From: Mastigocoleus testarum BC008
GTDB lineage: Bacteria; Cyanobacteriota; Cyanobacteriia; Cyanobacteriales; Nostocaceae
Reading direction: 5' to 3'
Assembly: GCF_001456025.1 (NCBI RefSeq)
Contig: NZ_LMTZ01000077.1
Coordinates: forward strand, 102,057 to 166,056
DNA: 64,000 nt
The first letter of the stretch is position 1, and every line of letters starts with the position of its first letter. Made by a program: the position numbers and the translations under genes. Under the pieces are notes generated by a model. The model saw only the letters and a program-made list of their open reading frames with translations, ran no database searches and was not told the origin of the DNA. Shown here one piece after another: positions 16,838 through 26,230 of the stretch.

Positions 16838-17416
16838 ATGAGATATAATGTCTCTGCCATCATCGAAGGATATGCCCAAGGCTATTTCCTTATGGGTGAT
16901 GATGATAATAACCTCGGATGGTATGGCAGTCGCGATCGCACTTTAATTCCTTTGGATGAACGTTTCCGTTATCCTAAATCTTTACGACGCATTATTAATC
17001 AAAATAAGTTTAGCGTTGCTATTAATCGCGATTTTCAATCTGTTGTTGATGGTTGTGCAGATCGAGATACTACCTGGATTTCCCCTGATTTAAAAGAAAT
17101 CTATCAGGAATTACATTATAGTGGTTGGGCACATAGCTTTGAAACTTGGGAAGGGGATGAACTTGCAGGGGGAATTCTTGGAATTGTGATCGGCGGTGCT
17201 TTTATTGGCGAATCAATGTTTTACCGCATACCCGATGGTTCCAAAGTTGCGATGGTAAAACTAGTGGAAAAATTGCGAGAAAAGAGATTTATTATATTTG
17301 ATGCTCAAATGATGAATCCCCACTTGGAAAGATTTGGGGCTTATGGTGTTGGCAATTTAGAATATCAAGATTTACTCACTAAAGCAGTAGCAATGACTGA
17401 ATTAAATTTTGTTTAG
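16838..17416 (+). CDS. aat: Leucyl/phenylalanyl-tRNA--protein transferase
   Basis: The enzyme adds Leu or Phe to proteins with N-terminal Lys or Arg, marking them for ClpS/ClpAP degradation (N-degron pathway). The 192-residue sequence has the family motifs WYGSRDRTLIPLDERFRYPKSLRR, the central HSFETWEGDELAGGILGIVIGGAFIGESMFY and the C-terminal IIFDAQMMNPHLERFGAYGV. It is shorter than the E. coli enzyme (about 234 residues), the difference being at the N-terminus, which is usual for cyanobacteria. The start ATG at 16838 is the only good one. Confidence 0.94.
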   Translation: MRYNVSAIIEGYAQGYFLMGDDDNNLGWYGSRDRTLIPLDERFRYPKSLRRIINQNKFSVAINRDFQSVVDGCADRDTTWISPDLKEIYQELHYSGWAHSFETWEGDELAGGILGIVIGGAFIGESMFYRIPDGSKVAMVKLVEKLREKRFIIFDAQMMNPHLERFGAYGVGNLEYQDLLTKAVAMTELNFV

Positions 17417-17506
17417 TCTGAATAATTCTTTGTTTTATGTTCCCTGTTCCCAATTCATAATTATCTGTTTCCCGTTTCCTGTTCCCTGTTTAATGTTCCC
17501 TTTTCA

Positions 17507-18466
17507 ATGCAAAACTCTATTACCATAGATGATATCCAAGCGGCAGCGAATCGCCTCAATAGTATTGCAAATCGTACTCCCGTTCTGACTTCCCGTACTA
17601 TCAATAAACTCACAAAGAATCAAGTTTTTTTGAAATCAGAAAACTTTCAAAGAACTGGCTCTTTTAAATTTAGAGGAGCATTTAACGCACTGTCCCAATT
17701 ATCAATAGAACAAAAAGAACAGGGGGTCATTACATTTTCATCAGGAAACCACGCTCAAGGGCTCGCTTTAGCCGGTAAATTGCTTGATATACCAACTACC
17801 ATTGTTATGCCGGATGATGCTCCTGCAGTCAAACAAGCAGCAACTCGGGGTTATGGTGCAGAAATTGTTTTGTATAAACGTAAGGAAACAAGCAGAGAAA
17901 AATTAACTCAGGTTTTAGCAGAACAAAAAGGTTTGAAAATAATTCCACCTTTCGATCATCCTCATATAATCGCAGGACAAGGAACAACTGCATTGGAATT
18001 GATCGGGGAAGTGGGAGAACTCGATCTACTTTTGGTTTGTTGCGGTGGTGGTGGATTAATTTCTGGTTGTGCAATCGCAACAAAAGCACTTGCTCCAAAT
18101 TGTAAAGTTATTGGGGTCGAGCCAGAAAAGGCTAATGATGCAACTCTTTCCTTCTACAGTAAAACTATACATGTCATAGAAAATCCCAATACTATTGCTG
18201 ATGGTGCTCGCACTCATAGATTAGGCGAATTGACATTTCCTTTGATACTCCAACATGTAGATGAGATGGTGACGGTTTCAGAAGAAGCGATTATTCGTAC
18301 CATGTTGTTTTTATGGGAACGCCTGAAGATAGTTGTGGAGCCAACGGGAACTTTAGCTGCTGCGGCTTTACTTGAAGGCGTTGTGAAAGCACCGGGAGCC
18401 AGAGTCGGAGTAGTTATTAGTGGTGGAAATGTGGATTTAAGGAAATTTTTTAGGGAATTTCAATAA
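17507..18466 (+). CDS. PLP-dependent threonine/serine dehydratase or serine racemase
   Basis: The 319-residue fold-type II PLP enzyme has the Schiff-base lysine in GSFKFRGAFN (K54), the SSGNHAQGLA substrate loop, and a glycine-rich phosphate-binding CCGGGGLISG. It lacks the C-terminal ACT regulatory domain of biosynthetic IlvA, so a catabolic threonine dehydratase, serine racemase or hydroxyaspartate dehydratase is more likely. Sequence alone does not separate these. Its 3' end overlaps by 17 bases with the convergent cobD gene. Confidence 0.88.
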   Translation: MQNSITIDDIQAAANRLNSIANRTPVLTSRTINKLTKNQVFLKSENFQRTGSFKFRGAFNALSQLSIEQKEQGVITFSSGNHAQGLALAGKLLDIPTTIVMPDDAPAVKQAATRGYGAEIVLYKRKETSREKLTQVLAEQKGLKIIPPFDHPHIIAGQGTTALELIGEVGELDLLLVCCGGGGLISGCAIATKALAPNCKVIGVEPEKANDATLSFYSKTIHVIENPNTIADGARTHRLGELTFPLILQHVDEMVTVSEEAIIRTMLFLWERLKIVVEPTGTLAAAALLEGVVKAPGARVGVVISGGNVDLRKFFREFQ

Positions 18467-19598
18467 TTTGATTTTCCAAAACCAATGAAAGGACTTTTAT
18501 TAGACGTTGGTTATTTTTTTCATTTAAAACAGCAACCCGAAAATAATTATCTCCCAGTTCGGGAAAACTCTTGCAGTTACGAATTAAAATGTGATGTTCC
18601 TTGAGTAAGCGTTCTTGAAGTTGGATAACGCTGTGCTGAGAACGCACCAGTAAGAAATTTGCAGAACCAGGTAAAGGTTCTAATCCAGGTAAACTGACTA
18701 GATCGCGAAACAATTGTTCGCGCGTCGGTGCAAGCCATTCCCAAGTTTGCCTTTGAAAATTCTTATCTTTCAAAGCTGCGATCGCTGCAGCTACAGCTAA
18801 AGAGTTGACAGACCAAGGATCACGCCATCTATCCCAACGACTCAAGTAATCGGGATGAGCAATCGCATATCCCAAGCGCAACCCTGCCATACTGTAAAAC
18901 TTGGTTAGCGATCGCAAAATAACTAAATTTGGATATTTTTCCACCATTCCAATTAAGCTTTGCTCTTGGTCTGGCGGTAAAAAATCCATAAAAGCTTCAT
19001 CAACTACAACTAAAGGTAATTTCTTCAGATAGGGCAGAATTGCTTGCCGCGACCACAACTTTCCGGTTGGATTATGGGGGTTATTAAGCAGCAAGCCATG
19101 CCTTGAAGATAAAGCAAAATCGTTAAGAGGAAGAGAAGACAAAGGTTGAGTAAAACTTACCTTTTCCATGTCTTCCCGATTTCCTTCTTCTTTAGCATGA
19201 TTTTGTCTTGCCAAAGAAAAAGGAAACTCCAGTACTTTCGCATCATAAGCAGCTAATGCTCGATAATAATCGCCAAAGGCTGGAGTAATTAAAGCTGTTG
19301 CGGCAAATTTGGCAAATTCTCTACCAACATACGTAAGTAATTCTGCAGAACCGTTACCGGGCAAAATCCACTCAGGATCTAGTTGGTGATATTGACTCAG
19401 CGCCAGTCTGAGTTCTGTGTAATTAGGGTCTGGATAGTGCTTTATATAACCCATGTGAGACGAAATAGCAGTTAAACTGCTATGGGGAGGTCCCAATGGG
19501 CTAATACTGGCAGAAAAATCCAGAATTAAATCCTGTGGGCAGCCAGCGATAGCAGCTGCCCAAGCTAGATTACCCCCATGTCCTCTTTGCCGCACCAA
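18450..19598 (-). CDS. cobD: Threonine-phosphate decarboxylase (CobD), class I/II aminotransferase fold
   Basis: CobD makes (R)-1-amino-2-propanol phosphate for the lower-loop linker of cobalamin. The 382-residue protein starts with the typical HGGNLAWAA segment, has DFSASISPLGPP, the substrate region NPHNPTGKLW, the aspartate of VVVDEAFMDF, and the PLP lysine in SLTKFYSMAGLRLGYA. Homology to histidinol-phosphate aminotransferase is close, but the HGGN start favours CobD. The frame starts at TTG 19598, with GTG at 19595 as an alternative. It lies 23 bases after the HU gene on the same strand. Confidence 0.87.
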   Translation of the reverse strand: MVRQRGHGGNLAWAAAIAGCPQDLILDFSASISPLGPPHSSLTAISSHMGYIKHYPDPNYTELRLALSQYHQLDPEWILPGNGSAELLTYVGREFAKFAATALITPAFGDYYRALAAYDAKVLEFPFSLARQNHAKEEGNREDMEKVSFTQPLSSLPLNDFALSSRHGLLLNNPHNPTGKLWSRQAILPYLKKLPLVVVDEAFMDFLPPDQEQSLIGMVEKYPNLVILRSLTKFYSMAGLRLGYAIAHPDYLSRWDRWRDPWSVNSLAVAAAIAALKDKNFQRQTWEWLAPTREQLFRDLVSLPGLEPLPGSANFLLVRSQHSVIQLQERLLKEHHILIRNCKSFPELGDNYFRVAVLNEKNNQRLIKVLSLVLENQIIEIP

Positions 19599-19621
19599 AA
19601 AGTAGTTGCTCCCAACACTAC

Positions 19622-19906
19622 TTATGATTTTGGGGGCGCAACTCTTTCTCTGAACATTTTTCCTGCGGAGAATGCGGGAACCTTAGTTGCAGGGATTTCC
19701 ATTTTTTCGTTGGTTTTGGGGTTACGACCTTCACGAGCTTTACGTTCCCGTGACTCAAAAGAACCAAATCCAACTAGGGTTACCTTATCGCCAGAGGAAA
19801 CAGCTTCAATAATTGTTTCTAATGCAGCGCTTAGGACTGCATCAGCTTGCTTTTTAGTTACGCTAGCCTTTTCAGATACAGCATCAACTAATTCACCTTT
19901 ATTCAT
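19622..19906 (-). CDS. hup: HU family DNA-binding protein
   Basis: This histone-like protein dimerises and bends DNA. The 94-residue sequence starts MNKGELVDAVSEKASVTKKQADAV, has the conserved VTLVGFGSFESRERKAREGRNPKT arm region, and ends with PAFSAGKMFRERV. An AAGGAG ribosome-binding site sits just before the ATG at 19906. It is followed closely by cobD, so part of cobD transcription may come from its promoter. The family member (HanA/HupB) cannot be distinguished by sequence alone. Confidence 0.96.
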   Translation of the reverse strand: MNKGELVDAVSEKASVTKKQADAVLSAALETIIEAVSSGDKVTLVGFGSFESRERKAREGRNPKTNEKMEIPATKVPAFSAGKMFRERVAPPKS

Positions 19907-20364
19907 GTCAAACTCCTTGAAATTTACTTGAGATTATTTATTGACACACCCAGACGTATGTTTACCGAAATCTCTGTTTAGAGATTTACCAAAAAAACGT
20001 TTTTTGAGTATTTATGCCTAAAAGGGCTGTAACTCCTGTTGGCTGAACTTTTCAATGAATCATTCTAATGGGTACAAGCCAGAAGTGGATAGATGAAACC
20101 ATTAATTTATATAGATTTCAGGATTCGTTATCATTTTCTGGCTTTTGTTTTCCTAAAAACCCACCTCCGAGTAGGGAAAAATACTTAGTAAAAACCCCTA
20201 TCCCGAAAGGAATAGGGCAAACTAGGGGATAAAAAATCGAAATTTAATGGAATTGTAAAGAGGTGACAATTCTTTACAAAATATTTTTAACAATAGTCCA
20301 AGAAACGGTTTATTGCAACGCCTTTTCAGAAATTAATTAGAATTCAAGAGCCATGGTTCAGGGT
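19907..20364. other. Spacer upstream of the HU gene
   Basis: It contains the HU promoter region and a minus-strand terminator at about 20190-20217. No gene was seen. Confidence 0.4.
20190..20217 (-). terminator. Minus-strand intrinsic terminator between pilQ and hup
   Basis: Read on the minus strand, CCCTATTCC pairs with GGGATAGGG around a small loop and is followed by G and five T residues (A-run at 20190-20194 on the plus strand). One internal mismatch is present. It lies about 480 bases after the pilQ stop and would insulate hup. Confidence 0.65.
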
Positions 20365-20520
20365 TAAGAAGTAAGGAGTAAGGAGTAAGGAGTCAGGAGT
20401 CAGGAGTAAGGAGTCAGGAGTAAGGAGTCAGGAGTCAGGAGTCAGGAGTAAGAAGTCAGAAGTAAGGAGTCAGAAGTAAGGAGTCAGAAGTAAGGAGTCA
20501 GGAGTAAGGAGTCAGAAATC
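20365..20520. repeat. STRR-like tandem repeat AAGGAGT/CAGGAGT
   Basis: About twenty tandem heptamers alternate between AAGGAGT, CAGGAGT and AGAAGT-type units. They lie downstream of pilQ, matching the heptameric repeats described from heterocystous cyanobacteria. Confidence 0.85.
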
Positions 20521-20698
20521 AACATTCAGGTTATGAACTAAGTTAGTACTATCCTCATGGAAGCCATAAATGGGGAATATAACAACATAAAGTACTTCTG
20601 TTATGAGATGAGCGAATGTTATGAGATGAGCGAAAAAATCTGTTCCCTGTTCTCTCCATTCAATCCAAAATATTCAAAAATGATACGTTTATAAACTT

Positions 20699-23131
20699 TT
20701 ATTTCCTGCGAGGAATTTTTAAGCCCCGGCGTTCTAGCATTTGTCTCACTGAAGGACTAGGTTTGTAGTTATAGCCGAAAGATGAGTTTTGAGTGTCATC
20801 CATGACTTGAGGTGTTAGTAAAACGATTACTTCTTGGCGATCGCTTGTTTTATTTGTCCTTCTAAACAACGAACCCAATAGAGGGATATCACCCAAAATT
20901 GGTACTTTAGAAACGCTTGTACGGTCCCGATCTCGGATAATTCCACTTAGAATTAGGGTTTGACCATCTCGCAACCTAACTAAACCTGATTGAAGCGAGC
21001 GTTTAGAAACTAAAGTCACTAAACCTGCTCCCGTGTCAACTTCACGTACGGGTGCGCTCACATTAGGAGCAACCGAAAGAGACACAAAACCATTATCATC
21101 GATGCGTTCTATCTTGACACCCAGAGTTAAACCTACTTCCTCTTTAGTAACTTCTTGTGTTTCCCTCGACCCACCAGAAGTGTCAGTTATTGTTATATTT
21201 GTCTGTCCAACAACTTCCTCGGTTAGATTTACCTGCGCTTGCTGACCTTCCTGAACAATTAAGCTTGGGTCTGTCAAAATTTTGGCATTACCGCTTTGTA
21301 CTTGGGCTTGTAAGCTTGCTAGGAATCGTTTGGGAAACCGGAATAACGACGGTAAGCCAAACTCAGCGTTAGCTCGACTTCCTTCAGCAAAATCAGCTGT
21401 TCGCTGTCCAGTGGTAGGATCGGTTGTGATGGTAATAGTATCTGGTGTCCCTGGAGTAAATCCAGAAATACCAGGTGCAGTTGGATCTCCGTTAGCACCA
21501 AGAGGAGTTCTTGGATTTAAGAAAGTTGCATCACCAGGAGTATTTTGTGTAAGAAAGCCATCATCTACAACTCTTAGACCTGTACCACCATTAGGAACAG
21601 TAAGTGTACTATTTGGGTCGAAAAATGGTTCTCCTGAAATTGGATTGGAGATGACTGGTTGGCTAGTTACACTATTAGCTGCTTCGGAACTGGTTGGAGG
21701 TCTCGAACCACCGAAATTAACCACAGCAGCACCACCATCATTGGAAAAGAAATTATTCCCTACACCAAAAGAAAAACTACTGTTAAAGTCTTTAATATTT
21801 GAAAGATTGACGTCAACAATCTTGACATTAACTACTACTTGACGACGACGTACATCAAGTTGAGTTAATTGCGTCATCGCCATTTCAATTAACCTTGGAC
21901 TACCAATCAAAGTGACTGAGTTTGTGCGTTCGTCTCCTAGTGCTTGCAAGCCTCTAAGTATAGGGTTTGTATATTTTGAGTCATCAAGACTAAGGCGTTC
22001 TATTTTAGTTTCTGTGGTTGTCTGTGTTTGAGTAATAGGAGTTGCACCACTACCTACAGGTACAGCACTTACACTGGTAACTTGTCGTTCTCGACTTACC
22101 GCACTTTCTGCACCCATACCAACTAGAAAGTTTAATGCAACATCTACAGAAACTTGATTGAGTCTTATGTTGCGCATCACCACATCGCGGGTGGAATTAG
22201 GTAGATTTGGACCCACAAAAATTGTCCGACCGCTACGATTTGCTTCTAAACCACTTAAGCGCAGAACATAGTTGAAAACATCCTGCACGGGCTCATTTTC
22301 AATATCTAAAGAGATTGTTGGTCCTTCAGCATTGCTACTTTGTGTTTCTGAAGCATTTCCCTCCTTATCTCCAGCGGTGGTGTAAGCCAAATTCATTCCT
22401 GCTGCACGGGCTAGCAGTGACAATACTTCACGTACTGGAGCATCTCGTAATACCAAACGAGGAACCCGTTCCTGAGTACCCAGATCGATAACGGTGGGAG
22501 AAGCATCAATATTCGAAATAGCAATATCTCCAACAGGTGGAGCAACAGCCCTGGGAAGAAATGGTGGAGCCGGTGTAGAGGGCTGACCTGGACCCGCAGG
22601 TTGGGCTGGAGTGGTGTTGATATCTATTTGAGGCTTAGGAGCAGGAACTGTAGAAGGAGGAGCGGGAGGAGCAGGGGTATTATTTGCTATTGTGCTGGGG
22701 TTTGATGGAACAGATGCGGATGCAGGAGAAGCTCCAAAATTCAGAGTCACACCATCTTTTTTGCGCGCTATGGGTAGACTATTAGGAACATTTTCTGTAC
22801 CGGTTACTAATATTCGAACACTGTTTGCATCTAGCTGATTAATCGTAACTAAAGCAATTCCTGGTGCAGGATTTTCCTGACTGAAGCTATCGCCTTCGGG
22901 TAACTTTAATTGAGTATTAATAACATCTGCAACTAAAACATTTCCTCTTTTAGTTGTAAATACCTGCGGACGCTTACTAGAGGATGTTTTTAACTTCAGG
23001 CTTATTCCGTTATCAACTGGCTTTAAATTCACTCCAGTAATTCGAGCAGTTTGTGCCCAAACAGGTTGAGCTACAAGAAGTATAGTTGCGGCAGTACCTA
23101 AAATAATATTGTTACCGTGAAGCTGTTTCAC
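20699..23131 (-). CDS. pilQ: Type IV pilus secretin PilQ
   Basis: PilQ forms the outer-membrane channel through which the type IV pilus passes. The 810-residue protein has a signal peptide (to about 26, ending VWAQ), an AMIN domain (about 28-130) that binds peptidoglycan, and a proline-rich linker (about 135-200). Secretin N-domains follow at about 225-430. The C-terminal secretin domain has PSLIVQEGQQAQVNL, the long KVERIDDNGFVSL-like region, LQSGLVRLRDGQTLILSGI and KVPILGDIPLLGSLFRR. A Gly/Asn/Thr-rich insert lies at about 450-600. The start is GTG at 23131 preceded by GAGG. Confidence 0.95.
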   Translation of the reverse strand: MKQLHGNNIILGTAATILLVAQPVWAQTARITGVNLKPVDNGISLKLKTSSSKRPQVFTTKRGNVLVADVINTQLKLPEGDSFSQENPAPGIALVTINQLDANSVRILVTGTENVPNSLPIARKKDGVTLNFGASPASASVPSNPSTIANNTPAPPAPPSTVPAPKPQIDINTTPAQPAGPGQPSTPAPPFLPRAVAPPVGDIAISNIDASPTVIDLGTQERVPRLVLRDAPVREVLSLLARAAGMNLAYTTAGDKEGNASETQSSNAEGPTISLDIENEPVQDVFNYVLRLSGLEANRSGRTIFVGPNLPNSTRDVVMRNIRLNQVSVDVALNFLVGMGAESAVSRERQVTSVSAVPVGSGATPITQTQTTTETKIERLSLDDSKYTNPILRGLQALGDERTNSVTLIGSPRLIEMAMTQLTQLDVRRRQVVVNVKIVDVNLSNIKDFNSSFSFGVGNNFFSNDGGAAVVNFGGSRPPTSSEAANSVTSQPVISNPISGEPFFDPNSTLTVPNGGTGLRVVDDGFLTQNTPGDATFLNPRTPLGANGDPTAPGISGFTPGTPDTITITTDPTTGQRTADFAEGSRANAEFGLPSLFRFPKRFLASLQAQVQSGNAKILTDPSLIVQEGQQAQVNLTEEVVGQTNITITDTSGGSRETQEVTKEEVGLTLGVKIERIDDNGFVSLSVAPNVSAPVREVDTGAGLVTLVSKRSLQSGLVRLRDGQTLILSGIIRDRDRTSVSKVPILGDIPLLGSLFRRTNKTSDRQEVIVLLTPQVMDDTQNSSFGYNYKPSPSVRQMLERRGLKIPRRK

Positions 23132-23493
23132 AGTCCATTCCTCACTAAAAAATAATAGGGTTAATCTGAATTTAAAAGTTTAAGTTGAAAAATTTGAATT
23201 TAGAATCTTGAATTTTAAATTTTGAATTTTAAATCTTGAATTTAGAATCTTGAATTTTAAGTTTAATTAAAAAAAAATTGAGTTGAAAATTTTAGATTTT
23301 TGTTCTGACTTTAACGTTTTGGGTTTACCTTTAATACAAATAAGAAGAAATAGTAAATAAATAAAAATAGAAATTGTAATTATTTAATCATTAGTCATGT
23401 CTAGGTTTGTAGTTGCGCTTTAGCGCACTTTCTTAGCACAACTGCAAACCAAAAATTTACCCACATATTACTTAACAAGGGTATTTGTATTTA
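23132..23493. repeat. Spacer between pilO and pilQ with an AT-rich tandem repeat
   Basis: Tandem units of about 15 bases (GAATTTAGAATCTT and GAATTTTAAATTTT variants) occupy about 23186-23270. The remaining spacer shows a small GCGC-type palindrome near 23416-23430 and no reading frame. A pilP gene, which lies here in proteobacterial clusters, is absent. Confidence 0.7.
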
Positions 23494-24258
23494 CTACTCT
23501 GCTTCTGCGGCTTTCGCTGCTGCAGCGATTTCTTCTGGGTTCATCGGCATTAAGGCTTCTAGTAAAAAAGAGGTTTTGATTGGTGCAGCACCCACCCTAG
23601 GTTTTACTTTTCCGTCCCTATCAACAGGATCGGATTCTAAAACTGATTTATATTCTTTAACAATTAGTAGCGGTTGTAAGCGCTCAATATTACGGATAAT
23701 TGATTGAGTTTGCTCGTAAGTTCCTATTATTTCAATATTAGTAGTACTGCTTTTTAACTTACCGTCTACCTCTGCACCGAGAGAACCATCAGTTATTGGT
23801 TGAAGTTGATTTTCACCAGGCGCGAACTTTTGAAGTTTTGCATTTATTGCATTGGTCGGTAATTGAGTATTTCCTGCTTCCACCAATCGGTTTAAGTCTA
23901 TAAGTAAAGTGTCAAGGGTTTTCTCATTTGCAAATACCGATAAAACCTGAATCTGCTGTTGCTTAGTTTTTGCTAATTCTTCTTTAACTTCATCAATTTT
24001 ATCGATACTGGCTTTTTTATTCTCAATCTGTGTTTTTAGTTCGCTCTTTTGTGTTTGCTTTTCTTGAAATGTTTCCCAAGTTGGCATTAACAGGTTCATA
24101 AGCATATAAGCCGCTCCCGCTAATCCTAAAAAGCCAATCAGGATACCGCTAACTTTTGGCGTTAGGGTCACCCCAAATACGACGGGATAATTAGAAGAAT
24201 CATCCTCAAATCCTCCGCCTTGCTCTTCAATAAAATTAAAATCTTCACTCAGTGTCAT
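23494..24258 (-). CDS. pilO: Type IV pilus inner-membrane alignment protein PilO
   Basis: PilO forms a heterodimer with PilN in the alignment complex linking the cytoplasmic PilM ring to the secretin. The 254-residue protein has a cytoplasmic N-terminus, one membrane helix at about 34-58 (VSGILIGFLGLAGAAYMLMNLL), a coiled coil at about 62-110 rich in K/E/Q, and a periplasmic ferredoxin-like domain. It ends in an Ala/Glu-rich tail. Its start overlaps the pilN stop by 4 bases, indicating translational coupling. Confidence 0.92.
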   Translation of the reverse strand: MTLSEDFNFIEEQGGGFEDDSSNYPVVFGVTLTPKVSGILIGFLGLAGAAYMLMNLLMPTWETFQEKQTQKSELKTQIENKKASIDKIDEVKEELAKTKQQQIQVLSVFANEKTLDTLLIDLNRLVEAGNTQLPTNAINAKLQKFAPGENQLQPITDGSLGAEVDGKLKSSTTNIEIIGTYEQTQSIIRNIERLQPLLIVKEYKSVLESDPVDRDGKVKPRVGAAPIKTSFLLEALMPMNPEEIAAAAKAAEAE

Positions 24259-25019
24259 TTTTGCAGAATTCCTGTTCCTTGCAGACTACGTATTCTGGCT
24301 ACTAGCCCAACTGTCCCTTTTTGTTCCAATTCACGTATCAATTCCGAAGCTGGAACATCACTTAAACTGGATTGAATTTCGTATCTAACTACCTTCGGTA
24401 ATTTAATTAGTTCGCTATTCTCAGCTTGACTAACTTCCGGAGGAATAGGAGCATCGACTAATTCAGCACTCAAAATTCTGCTTTCTGAAGGTTTAAATAA
24501 GCGAGACTGTTGTAAGCTCAGTAAAAAATCATTAACGTCATTAAACGATCGAGCATATCCACTTAACTTGACGGCTCCAGCTGAATTAGGTTTATTTCCA
24601 TCAGTTTCTGCTGGTGGTGTTTGCTCAATATTTTCCAGCTGTACCCTTCCCGGAATGCGATCGCGTAAATCTTGTAACATTGCAGACCAAGGGCGGATCT
24701 GATCGAATACCGTTACTAGGGCTTGATTTTCTCCCTTAATCTTGTCAGTCTCCGCTTTGATTTTATTAATGTCTCCTATTTCTGTTTCTAGCTGTTGATT
24801 CTCTACTTCTAGCTCAGCAATTTCTGATTCTAGGGTGTTATTTTGAGTACTTAAGATATACCAAGCACCACCAACAAACACAGGAAGACATATTGCAACC
24901 GCGAGTCCAACAAACAACGGTATTAACTCTCCACCTGAAGTAGTATTTTTAATGCTACTTTCAGATTTCTTCTGGTGGGATGGACGGTCTTGAAGAAAGT
25001 TGATATCTAGGCTGTACAT
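24255..25019 (-). CDS. pilN: Type IV pilus inner-membrane protein PilN
   Basis: PilN's short N-terminal tail binds PilM. Here the start MYSLDINFLQDRP corresponds to the INLLP-type PilM-binding motif. A single membrane helix (about 33-57, LIPLFVGLAVAICLPVFVGGAWYIL) is followed by a coiled coil (about 60-105) and a periplasmic domain. Length (254 residues) fits cyanobacterial PilN. The gene lies 104 bases after pilM and overlaps pilO. Confidence 0.92.
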   Translation of the reverse strand: MYSLDINFLQDRPSHQKKSESSIKNTTSGGELIPLFVGLAVAICLPVFVGGAWYILSTQNNTLESEIAELEVENQQLETEIGDINKIKAETDKIKGENQALVTVFDQIRPWSAMLQDLRDRIPGRVQLENIEQTPPAETDGNKPNSAGAVKLSGYARSFNDVNDFLLSLQQSRLFKPSESRILSAELVDAPIPPEVSQAENSELIKLPKVVRYEIQSSLSDVPASELIRELEQKGTVGLVARIRSLQGTGILQK

Positions 25020-25123
25020 TGTGCTATGTCATACCCCCTGATAGTGGCAAAGCTTTCGATAAATATTTTCGGTAAATATTCAGTTATGAGTCCAGTAAAA
25101 AGTTAAGCAACAATTTGAACCTC

Positions 25124-26230
25124 TTAAACTTCACGCATCCCTAAACCTAGTACAACCCCCAAGCCGGGACGTTGTACCGCACTGTATTCGGATTCATCTA
25201 GCTCTATTGATAGTGATTCTACGGGATCGATTTGAACTGTCGGTAAACTTAAACGCTGTGTAAAAAATTCATCTAACTGTTTCAACCCGCCTCCTGGTCC
25301 AGCTAAAATTAGTTGTGCAACCTCTAAATTTTCACTTTGATTGAGGTAGAAGTCGATGGAACGACGAAGTTCGTCGGTGATTTCTCCCAATACCCTGATT
25401 ACAGCTGCCATACCGGGGTTTACTTCAGTTTGACCTGTTTTTCCTGCTTCCATTGCTGTGGTGGGAACAGTCATACTTTCAAGTAATTCCATATCTCGGG
25501 ATGTAGGCAAACTCATAGCCCTTGATAAAGCTAATTGGAGTTGAAATGTACCAATTGGTACAGTTCTTGAAAACTGGGGTACTCCGTTCACCACGATCGC
25601 GATTTCGGTGCTATCAAATTCGATATCCACTAATACCACGGCTTCTTCTCGGTCAAATTGCCGTAATTGGTCCCTTATGGTTCGAATTAAAGCAAAGCTA
25701 TTGATTTCAAGGATATCGACTTGCAAGCCGGCTTGTTCAAATGTATTGACATAGGTATCGGTAATTTCTTTACGAGTAGCAACTAGAAGTACCTGTACTT
25801 TTTCAATTCCATCTTCATCAACAAAATATCCAAGCTTCTGATAGTCAACATCAGCTTCTTCACGGGGATATGGCAAATACAAACTAGCCTCATGATTGAG
25901 CACCATCTCTCGTAGTTCTTTATCATCCAACTCTGCTGGTACAGGTATTAATCGGATGATAGAGTCTCTCCCAGATACAGCAGTCGCAACACGGGAAGCT
26001 TTAACTTTGCTTTGAATCAATGCCTCCTGAATAATTTGTGCCATAGTCGGAGGATCGATGATTTGCCCTTCTGTAAATACGTCTTCTGGTACGTTTATAG
26101 ATGTCAAAGCTTCTACTTTCAAACCTTGACGCTGTTTGCGTAACTGAACCAGATTTACTCTTTGAGGAGCAAGTTCGATTCCGACACCTTGATTAGATTT
26201 ACTAAAGAAACTATTTAAACTTTTAATCAC
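25124..26230 (-). CDS. pilM: Type IV pilus assembly ATPase-like protein PilM
   Basis: PilM is an actin-fold cytoplasmic protein that anchors the alignment complex. The 368-residue sequence starts with a SKSNQGVGIELAPQRVNLVQLRKQ nucleotide-binding strand, has VLVDIEFDSTEIAIVVNG as the second phosphate-binding region, and LAGPGGGLKQLDEFFTQRL near 310. It heads the minus-strand cluster pilM-pilN-pilO-pilQ, the same gene order as in other cyanobacteria. The promoter should lie in the long AT-rich spacer upstream. Confidence 0.94.
   Translation of the reverse strand: MIKSLNSFFSKSNQGVGIELAPQRVNLVQLRKQRQGLKVEALTSINVPEDVFTEGQIIDPPTMAQIIQEALIQSKVKASRVATAVSGRDSIIRLIPVPAELDDKELREMVLNHEASLYLPYPREEADVDYQKLGYFVDEDGIEKVQVLLVATRKEITDTYVNTFEQAGLQVDILEINSFALIRTIRDQLRQFDREEAVVLVDIEFDSTEIAIVVNGVPQFSRTVPIGTFQLQLALSRAMSLPTSRDMELLESMTVPTTAMEAGKTGQTEVNPGMAAVIRVLGEITDELRRSIDFYLNQSENLEVAQLILAGPGGGLKQLDEFFTQRLSLPTVQIDPVESLSIELDESEYSAVQRPGLGVVLGLGMREV

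Noticed and set aside
20365..20520. Possible CRISPR array
   Set aside because: The repeats are contiguous heptamers without unique spacers, and no cas genes are present in the window.
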